Positions 1 to 5,169 of a DNA stretch of 11,068 nt are shown one piece after another. The notes beneath the pieces were generated by a model. It did not search any database. It worked only from the letters and a program-made list of their open reading frames with translations, and was not told where the DNA came from. The position numbers and the translations under genes were made by a program. Numbering within the stretch: position 1 is the stretch's first letter; every line of letters begins with the position of its first letter. This stretch comes from Nitrospirota bacterium (GTDB lineage: Bacteria; Nitrospirota; Thermodesulfovibrionia; Thermodesulfovibrionales; JdFR-88), in assembly GCA_021825785.1 (NCBI GenBank), contig JAKAGP010000020.1, forward strand, positions 1 to 11,068, read 5' to 3'.

Positions 1-353
<353 letters not shown>

Positions 354-375
354 GGGGCCTGAGGTTGTTTCTCCG

Positions 376-1227
376 TTGATCGAGGAAAAGGGAAAAGAAA
401 AAGAAACATATTTCGTTATCGCAAGGCCGGATCCCTCTGGCCGTTTCCCGTTGCTGGAGCTGGCCAAAATATTAAGCGGCGCGCTTTCCATTACGGTGCA
501 GGATGCGGCGGTTCGTCTGAGGCGCGCGTGGGGCGTCCTGCATAAAACCGGCTCCGTTGATGAGGCCAAGGCGCTTAGCCGGCAACTTGCCGCAAACGGG
601 TTTGGCTCCGTTGTCCTGCAATCTTCCAGCATCAAGGCATTCCCCACCCTTAAGGTCATAAAAAAAGCGTTGCCCTCCAGCGAGGGGTTGATAATACCGG
701 AGGCCGGCACGATGGACACCCCTTATGCAAGGGGAATGGACAAACTTGTGCCGTGGGACCGGTTTTCCCTTGTCTGCGCCGGTGGCTTTTTTGAAGAAGA
801 TGCGCGGGCGCCTGCGGAAGAAAAGCCTCAAGAAGGTCCAAGCGCGGTGAAGATAATAACGAGCGTAGCGCTTGCCGCCGCAACGGGCATGCCCTCCTTC
901 GGCAAGCTCAGGCCCAAAAAAGCCGTCCCTGCGGCCATGCAGCCCCGCAAGGATTTCAATTGCTACCTGGACATAATATCCCGTGACGGACTGGCGTGTT
1001 TCAGAGTCTGCGGAGGCGCCTTTGATTATTCCTACCTGGGGGGCAGAAAGGAGCCATCGGCCTTGCTTAATTTCAGAAAACTGGTCCCGGATGTCCTGCA
1101 TTTTCTGCCGGGTGTGCTTAGAAACAGGGGCGCAAGAGCGATAGCGGACGGCGCGCCTGACGGCTTTAAATACGGGGACAGGCAGGAATATGAGGGAGAA
1201 AGGTTTTGGCTTTTTCAGAATTCCTGA
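376..1227 (+). CDS. Uncharacterised 283-residue protein downstream of serS
   Basis: I do not recognise a named family. The chosen start is TTG at 376; a GAGG lies at 361-364, 11 nt upstream, and no in-frame ATG occurs before residue 113. Residues 12-82 look like a small alpha/beta domain: a strand FVIARP, a helix around LLELAKILSG, then a stretch with alternating helix and strand (VQDAAVRLRR, DEAKALSRQLAANGFGSVVL). This resembles short domains seen in other bacterial proteins that sense or bind small partners, but I cannot name one. Residues 139-190 are a linker rich in Ala, Pro and Lys. Residues 194-283 form a second folded domain containing DYSYLGGR and ending in FWLFQNS. There is no convincing signal peptide; residues 158-172 are hydrophobic but short and Ala-rich, so probably not a membrane anchor. 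It follows serS by 22 bp and converges on argB. Confidence 0.75.
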   Translation: MIEEKGKEKETYFVIARPDPSGRFPLLELAKILSGALSITVQDAAVRLRRAWGVLHKTGSVDEAKALSRQLAANGFGSVVLQSSSIKAFPTLKVIKKALPSSEGLIIPEAGTMDTPYARGMDKLVPWDRFSLVCAGGFFEEDARAPAEEKPQEGPSAVKIITSVALAAATGMPSFGKLRPKKAVPAAMQPRKDFNCYLDIISRDGLACFRVCGGAFDYSYLGGRKEPSALLNFRKLVPDVLHFLPGVLRNRGARAIADGAPDGFKYGDRQEYEGERFWLFQNS

Positions 1228-1303
1228 GCGTGTTTAAAATAAAATAAATTAAAAAATAAAAACCCCCCGCATCAAAACAAGAACAAAAACCCGGGATGGG
1301 CCA
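1228..1303. other. A/T-rich convergent intergenic gap
   Basis: This 76-bp gap separates the 3' ends of the unknown gene (+) and argB (-). It holds an A/T-rich run (about 1231-1260) and a C6 tract near 1263-1268. On the minus strand, a poor dyad (CCC/GGG, about 1289-1301) is followed by T-rich sequence. It could end argB transcription, but the stem is only about three base pairs, so I do not call a terminator. Confidence 0.4.
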
Positions 1304-2188
1304 TTATGGAATGATCTCCGTCCCCACCCCTTCATTTGTGAATATCTCAAGAAGCAGACAATGCGGGACCCTGCCGTCAAGGATATGGGTCTTGCCGACG
1401 CCTGCGCGGAGTGCTTCCAGGCAGGCCTGCGTCTTTGGTATCATCCCGCCGGAAACTATCCCCTTTTTTATCAGCTCCTGTGCCCGTTTGCCGTTCAATG
1501 TTGATATTGTCTTCCCGGTTTCCATTATTCCAGGCACATCGGTAAGCAGTATCAGTTTTTCAGCCTGAAGGGCGGAGGCAACGGCGGAGGCAGCGGAATC
1601 CGCGTTAATATTCAGGGCCTCGCCGCCGGGGCCGGCCCCGATGGGGGAGATGACCGTAATGAGGTCCTCCCGCTGCAGGTTTAAAAGGATGTCTTTGTTC
1701 ACTTCCGTCACATCCCCGACAAGCCCCAGGTCCGCCTCCACTGCTTTTTCCGAACGGCCTGAGGTTTTTTTCCCTTTCCCACCCTTTTTTACCGCTCTTA
1801 TCAGGGGGCCGTCCTTGCCGGTAAGCCCTATCGCTTTACCGCCGTGGCTGTTTATCAAAGAGACGATCTCCTTGTTTATGAGCCCGCCAAGCACCATCTC
1901 CACTATCTCCATCGTCTCCTGGTCAGTCACCCTCTGTCCATTTATGAACTTGGGTTCCTTGCCCAGTTTTTTCATCATCGCCGATATCTTGGGGCCCCCG
2001 CCATGGACCACAACCGGGTGGACGCCGATGAAATTAAGGAGGACTATGTCCTGCGCGAAGGCGTTTTTAAGGGCTTCGTCTATCTGGGCCGCCCCGCCGT
2101 ATTTTATGACGAAGGTTTTCCCGCTGAAATTCTTGATATAAGGCAGCGCCTCTACAAGCGTGTTGGCTTTTTCTATCAGTTTCTGCAA
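1304..2188 (-). CDS. argB: Acetylglutamate kinase (arginine biosynthesis)
   Basis: Cytoplasmic amino-acid kinase that phosphorylates N-acetyl-L-glutamate with ATP, the second step of arginine synthesis by the acetylated route. Full length at 294 residues. Seen: KYGG at 29-32 and HGGGPKI at 62-68 (nucleotide and phosphate binding), the substrate arginine in NGQRVTD at 83-89, NINADSAA at 193-200, LLTDVPG at 214-220 and the C-terminal EIFTNEGVGTEI. An N-terminal helix (MQKLIEKANTLVEALPYI) precedes the kinase fold. In this family that helix marks the hexameric, arginine-inhibited type, so feedback control by arginine is inferred. The start is TTG at 2186-2188, supported by AAGGAG at 2194-2199 five bases upstream. 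A Lys-rich insertion (residues 134-149) lies in the loop after GPLIRAV. The gene overlaps the upstream FmdE-type gene by 13 bp, implying translational coupling. Confidence 0.96.
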   Translation of the reverse strand: MQKLIEKANTLVEALPYIKNFSGKTFVIKYGGAAQIDEALKNAFAQDIVLLNFIGVHPVVVHGGGPKISAMMKKLGKEPKFINGQRVTDQETMEIVEMVLGGLINKEIVSLINSHGGKAIGLTGKDGPLIRAVKKGGKGKKTSGRSEKAVEADLGLVGDVTEVNKDILLNLQREDLITVISPIGAGPGGEALNINADSAASAVASALQAEKLILLTDVPGIMETGKTISTLNGKRAQELIKKGIVSGGMIPKTQACLEALRAGVGKTHILDGRVPHCLLLEIFTNEGVGTEIIP

Positions 2189-2808
2189 GATGTCTCCTTT
2201 TCAAAACAGGGGCGGCAGAGTTTTTTCCCGCCAAATAGGCCCATTTTAGTCTCCATCGTTTTTTCTCCGCATTTTTCGCAGCGCACGCTTGGCACAAGCC
2301 TTGCCGTGCAAGGCGGTTTCATTTTTAACCGCCTGATGGTGAAAAGCTCTTCATCCGCCGCCCCTATTATTGCCTTTATTTTTTGCGATCTCCTGGCGTG
2401 AACGGCCTTTAAAACCTCTTCCGAACGGTCCCCTTCGGAGAACCTCCGCCACATCTCTTTTCCCTTGGCGCTCTCCTCCGGGCCTCTGAAATCAACGGAC
2501 ACCCTCAAAGCCTCACCCGGAAGACTTTCTTTAAAGGGCCTCTTTACGAATGTATAAACCTGCTTCCCGTAGTCCTTGAGGATGAGGTTGCCTTTCCCCA
2601 GGGTGCAGCCGGTAAGCAGCTGTATTGCGTCCACCGCGCAGGAATCGTTCTCCACAATGGCAACGATCTCCTCGTCCTGCGCCCTGCCCCTGAAAATATC
2701 TCCCAGGGCAAGCTCAGCCACCCGCACGCCAATGGCAAGCCCGGGGCAGGTATGCCCGTGAAACAGCGCGGCCTTTTTGAGATTTTTGTTTTCTGAATTT
2801 TTCTCCAT
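2176..2808 (-). CDS. FmdE-family protein with C-terminal zinc ribbon
   Basis: Related to subunit E of formylmethanofuran dehydrogenase, but stand-alone here as in many bacteria that lack methanogenesis; its true reaction is unknown. Of 210 residues, the N-terminal domain (about 10-160) carries the family hallmarks: FHGHTCPGLAIG (16-27), VENDSCAVDAIQ (52-63) and TGCTLGKGNL (66-75), then KDYGKQ. The His and Cys residues in these motifs are the likely metal ligands. The C-terminal 35 residues hold a four-cysteine zinc ribbon (Cys177, Cys180, Cys198, Cys201). The ATG at 2806-2808 has no Shine-Dalgarno sequence; instead a -10-like TATAAA ends six bases upstream, suggesting a leaderless mRNA. The gene is first in an operon with argB, with overlapping ends. 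A metal-binding or redox accessory role, for example near molybdenum or formate enzymes, is a guess from the family name only. Confidence 0.9.
   Translation of the reverse strand: MEKNSENKNLKKAALFHGHTCPGLAIGVRVAELALGDIFRGRAQDEEIVAIVENDSCAVDAIQLLTGCTLGKGNLILKDYGKQVYTFVKRPFKESLPGEALRVSVDFRGPEESAKGKEMWRRFSEGDRSEEVLKAVHARRSQKIKAIIGAADEELFTIRRLKMKPPCTARLVPSVRCEKCGEKTMETKMGLFGGKKLCRPCFEKETSCRN
2194..2199 (-). promoter_or_regulatory. Strong ribosome binding site fixing the argB TTG start
   Basis: Minus-strand AAGGAG lies five bases before the TTG codon at 2186-2188 and sits inside the coding sequence of the upstream FmdE-type gene. It decides the unusual start codon and supports reinitiation by ribosomes finishing the upstream gene. 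Confidence 0.8.
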
Positions 2809-2814
2809 ACGGAT

Positions 2815-2843
2815 TTTATACCAGAAACGGAGGGCTTTTTAAA
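2815..2843 (-). promoter_or_regulatory. Candidate promoter for the FmdE-argB operon
   Basis: Reading the minus strand: -35 TTTAAA (2838-2843, 4 of 6 to TTGACA), a 17-bp spacer ending in CTGG, and -10 TATAAA (2815-2820, 5 of 6). The TGG before the hexamer gives an extended -10. The predicted transcription start falls at or next to the ATG at 2808, so the mRNA would be leaderless. Confidence 0.55.
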
Positions 2844-2878
2844 ATGGATTTTTTGAATTTTGGGCATGGGAAAGCCGC

Positions 2879-2907
2879 TTGCTTTTTATTTCCTAAAAAG
2901 GTTTAAT
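2879..2907 (+). promoter_or_regulatory. Candidate promoter of the methyltransferase-HNH-vsr island
   Basis: TTGCTT (2879-2884, 3 of 6) and TTTAAT (2902-2907, 5 of 6) are separated by 17 bp, about 70 bp before the methyltransferase ATG. The predicted leader is roughly 65 nt. It is the best-spaced pair I see in the divergent region, but the -35 is weak. Confidence 0.4.
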
Positions 2908-2948
2908 TACATCTAGCTACCCCGTGCAAACCCGCCCTTGGAACATTG

Positions 2949-2965
2949 GGCAAATGATTATTGCC
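2949..2965. repeat. Short inverted repeat just before the methyltransferase start
   Basis: GGCAA (2949-2953) and TTGCC (2961-2965) are perfect complements separated by seven bases, ending 13 bp before the ATG at 2979. It may be an operator for self-regulation or a small hairpin in the leader. At five base pairs it could also be chance. Confidence 0.3.
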
Positions 2966-2978
2966 GGGAAATATTGAT

Positions 2979-4046
2979 ATGAAAAAGCGCAGTTTTTCAA
3001 CCACATTCCTGTTTCGGGAGTTGTCCAAAGGCCCTGAAAATCCTTGGGATACGGCCTTGTCCGGACGAACTATCAATAGTGAAAAATGCAACGGAATCAC
3101 CACGCTGGAGTTATGTGCCGGCGCAGGCGGCCAGGCAATCGGACTTGAGCAGGCCGGGCTTGAGCACGCCGGGTTGCTAGAAATAGATAAACACGCGTGT
3201 GCTACGCTTCGTCTGAACCGGCCCGGTTGGAATGTAATTGAGCAAGATCTGAATACTTTTGACGGAACCCACTTTAAAGGCGTCGATATTATTTCGGGTG
3301 GTTTGCCGTGCCCTCCGTTTTCTGTTGCAGGAAAGCAGCTTGGGAAGAAGGACGAAAGAAACCTCTTCCCGGCTATGATCCGGCTGGTAGATCAAATACG
3401 TCCGCGCGCGGTGATGATTGAAAATGTAAGGGGCATAATGGGTGCAGTATTTGAAGATTACAGGGGTTATGTCAAAAAAGAGCTTGTAAAGCTCGGATAC
3501 GAACCAGGCTGGAAACTCATGAATGCCTCTGATTTTGGTGTTCCTCAATTGCGCCCACGCGTTGTTTTTATTGCTGTACAGAAAAATTTAACTGAGCATT
3601 TCTCATGGCCGCAACCATCGGATATTCCTCCAAAGACAGTTGGGGAAACCTTGCTTGATTTAATGGCGGCAAACGGCTGGAAAGGTGCTCAGACATGGGC
3701 TAAACAAGCTAATGAGATTGCCCCTACAATTGTTGGCGGCTCTCATAAGCATGGTGGGCCCGATCTTGGGCCAACGCGGTCACGGAAGGCGTGGGCCGTT
3801 CTAGGTGTAGACGGGCTTGGTATAGCTAATGAAGCCCCAAGCGCTGATTTTGCTGGCATTCCACGGCTTACTGTCCGCATGGTTGCCCGGTTGCAGGGTT
3901 TTCAGGATACCTGGCAATTTGCCGGGACAAAGACCCAGATGTACCGCCAAGTTGGAAATGCCTTCCCCCCGCCATTTGCGCGGGCGGTCGCTGAACAGTT
4001 GAGAGCCTGCCTGAGCAGGCCCAGGCTTATCAGGGTTGCGGGTTAG
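2979..4046 (+). CDS. DNA (cytosine-5) methyltransferase of a type II restriction-modification system
   Basis: Transfers a methyl group from S-adenosylmethionine to C5 of a cytosine in a specific DNA site. The start taken is ATG at 2979 (355 residues); an in-frame TTG at 2961 would add six and overlaps a small dyad. The ordered motifs are all present (numbers from ATG 2979): I, LELCAGAGG (43-51); IV, GGLPCPPFS with catalytic Cys111; VI, ENVRG (148-152); VIII, QLRPRVVFIA (190-199); X, RQVGNAFPPPFA (323-334). The variable target-recognition region lies at about 240-300, and its APTIVGGS...HGGPDLGP stretch is a subfamily trait. About 40 residues precede motif I, longer than in the shortest relatives, and could act in regulation. 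The stop TAG (4044-4046) nearly touches the HNH start. Base use is more A+T-rich than in the flanking genes. The recognition site cannot be read from sequence alone. Confidence 0.95.
   Translation: MKKRSFSTTFLFRELSKGPENPWDTALSGRTINSEKCNGITTLELCAGAGGQAIGLEQAGLEHAGLLEIDKHACATLRLNRPGWNVIEQDLNTFDGTHFKGVDIISGGLPCPPFSVAGKQLGKKDERNLFPAMIRLVDQIRPRAVMIENVRGIMGAVFEDYRGYVKKELVKLGYEPGWKLMNASDFGVPQLRPRVVFIAVQKNLTEHFSWPQPSDIPPKTVGETLLDLMAANGWKGAQTWAKQANEIAPTIVGGSHKHGGPDLGPTRSRKAWAVLGVDGLGIANEAPSADFAGIPRLTVRMVARLQGFQDTWQFAGTKTQMYRQVGNAFPPPFARAVAEQLRACLSRPRLIRVAG
4005..4020 (+). repeat. Perfect 6-bp GC-rich hairpin at the methyltransferase/HNH junction
   Basis: GCCTGC, loop CTGA, GCAGGC lies at the 3' end of the methyltransferase gene, 27 bases before the HNH ATG. 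No T-tract follows, so it is not a standard terminator. In RNA it could slow ribosomes or set processing between the two genes, keeping nuclease output below methylase output; that role is inferred. Confidence 0.45.
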
Positions 4047-4047
4047 C

Positions 4048-4653
4048 ATGGCATTGGAAGGCAGTAAGGGAGCCCGTGCGAAACTCCGTGCGTATTTCCT
4101 CGCAAATATAGGGCGAGTAATGGAGTCGAATGAACTCCGTAAAGCATCGGGAAACATAAGCGAATGGGCAAGGCGTGTAAGGGAACTTCGAACCGAAGAG
4201 GGATACCAGATACTTACTCATAATGATCGCAGTGATTTGAAACCCGGACAATATTTATTGCTGGACCCAAAGCCGGTTGCGGCTTTTGAACGCGGGATCT
4301 CAAAAGAGACCAGGGCATATGTACTGGACCGTAATGGCTTCACTTGCCAGATGTGCGGCGCCGTAGCCGGAGAGCCGCATCCCTACGATCCTTCCCGGAA
4401 AACCCGGCTCCATATCGGCCACATAATAGATAAATCTATGGGCGGCAATGACGAACCGTCCAACCTAAGGGCCATCTGTTCCGTTTGTAATGAAGGGGCA
4501 CGAAATCTGACGCTGGACCGGCCATCGTTACAGAAGCTTTTGATCCAAGTGCGGCGTGCGGCGGGGGTTGATCAGGTTGAAGTGCTTCGCTGGCTGGTCC
4601 GGAAATTTCCAAAGCAAACGGCTGAAACCCTGGCAAAAAACATCAATAAGTAA
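4048..4653 (+). CDS. HNH endonuclease, probable cognate restriction enzyme
   Basis: Predicted metal-dependent nuclease of the beta-beta-alpha-metal (HNH) fold; its place between a methyltransferase and Vsr suggests it is the restriction enzyme of the system. The chosen start is ATG 4048 (201 residues), one base after the methyltransferase TAG; a TTG at 4036 would add four residues and overlap. Residues 8-75 look like a winged-helix-type DNA-binding region (KLRAYFLANIG, then ISEWARRVRELR, then YQILTH). The nuclease core spans about 85-150. It has a zinc site from C100-x2-C103 and C144-x2-C147, catalytic His125 in LHIGHIID, Asn139 in SNLRAIC and Asn148 after the last cysteine. The residue before His125 is Gly, where Asp or His is more usual. 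Residues 155-201 form a helical tail. It could instead be an accessory or nicking nuclease. Confidence 0.85.
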   Translation: MALEGSKGARAKLRAYFLANIGRVMESNELRKASGNISEWARRVRELRTEEGYQILTHNDRSDLKPGQYLLLDPKPVAAFERGISKETRAYVLDRNGFTCQMCGAVAGEPHPYDPSRKTRLHIGHIIDKSMGGNDEPSNLRAICSVCNEGARNLTLDRPSLQKLLIQVRRAAGVDQVEVLRWLVRKFPKQTAETLAKNINK

Positions 4654-4683
4654 GGTCTTACGTATTAGAGAGCATCGTGGCTT

Positions 4684-5088
4684 ATGGATACCATCTCACC
4701 TGAACGGCGATCCGCAAATATGCGCCTGATACGAAGCCGTGATACCTCGCCTGAAATAATTGTGCGGCGGCTTATTCACGGCATGGGTTTCCGGTTCCGT
4801 TTGCACGCCGCTGACCTTCCTGGCAAACCAGACATTGTACTCCCCCGGCTTAAGCGCATCGTCGAAGTGAGGGGTTGTTTCTGGCACCAGCACCCCGGAT
4901 GCATCGATTCGCATATTCCCAAAACCCGGATTAAATATTGGGCACCCAAATTGGCAAAAAATCAACAGCGCGATAAAGAGAATATGAATAAACTCCATGC
5001 GCTTGGCTGGCGTGTGCTCGTGGTTTGGGAATGCGAAATTAAAAATATTAAGAAACTCTCTGGCCGGCTTGCCCGATTTCTTGGTTAA
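4684..5088 (+). CDS. vsr: Very short patch repair (Vsr) mismatch endonuclease
   Basis: Nicks DNA 5' of the T in T:G mismatches formed when 5-methylcytosine deaminates at a methylase site, starting short-patch repair. At 134 residues it is shorter than E. coli Vsr (156). Seen: NMRLIRSRDTSPE (12-24), the metal-binding Asp50 in GKPDIVLP, and GCFWHQHPGC (64-73) with catalytic His68. The zinc ligands Cys65, His70, Cys73 and Cys117 (in VVWECEI) are all present by alignment from memory with the E. coli protein. Position 63 is Arg (EVRGCFWH) where E. coli and many relatives have His, a possible change at the active site. The ATG start at 4684 has only a weak upstream GTGG. It lies 30 bp after the HNH gene and is followed by a terminator, so it is last in the island operon. 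Vsr genes normally accompany C5 methylases, which fits. Confidence 0.94.
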   Translation: MDTISPERRSANMRLIRSRDTSPEIIVRRLIHGMGFRFRLHAADLPGKPDIVLPRLKRIVEVRGCFWHQHPGCIDSHIPKTRIKYWAPKLAKNQQRDKENMNKLHALGWRVLVVWECEIKNIKKLSGRLARFLG

Positions 5089-5090
5089 AA

Positions 5091-5119
5091 GCAGGTTTGG
5101 CCAAACTGCGTCATTTTTT
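5091..5119 (+). terminator. Intrinsic terminator after vsr
   Basis: GCAG, a bulged G, TTT, loop GGCC, AAA and CTGC (5091-5109) form a seven-pair bulged stem. A run of six T (5114-5119) follows after four bases. It begins two bases after the vsr stop codon and closes the island before uvrA. Confidence 0.75.
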
Positions 5120-5133
5120 AAGTTCTTCAGGAG

Positions 5134-5163
5134 AAGACCACGGCCATCCATTTAAGTTAAAAT
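5134..5163 (+). promoter_or_regulatory. Candidate uvrA promoter next to the start codon
   Basis: A -10 candidate TAAAAT (5158-5163) ends six bases before the uvrA ATG. The -35 is poor (AAGACC at 5134-5139, 3 of 6, 18-bp spacer). No Shine-Dalgarno sequence is visible before the ATG, so a leaderless or nearly leaderless transcript is predicted. I see no LexA-type dyad. Confidence 0.4.
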
Positions 5164-5169
5164 ATAGCG

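Noticed and set aside
472..1101. 209-codon minus-strand frame opposite the unknown protein
   Set aside because: The plus-strand frame is longer, follows serS closely and has a more protein-like composition. The minus frame has no ribosome site or familiar motif, though since neither strand is recognised a small doubt remains.
1641..2401. Plus-strand frames opposite argB and the FmdE-type gene
   Set aside because: Both minus-strand genes are clear family members over their full length, so these are shadows.
4696..5151. 151-codon minus-strand frame opposite vsr
   Set aside because: It is antisense to a well-recognised Vsr and crosses the terminator; it has no features of its own.
2868..5169. 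Attachment sites or target-site duplications flanking the island
   Set aside because: I compared both flanks by eye and found only A/T-rich runs, no convincing direct repeat, and no tRNA or integrase.
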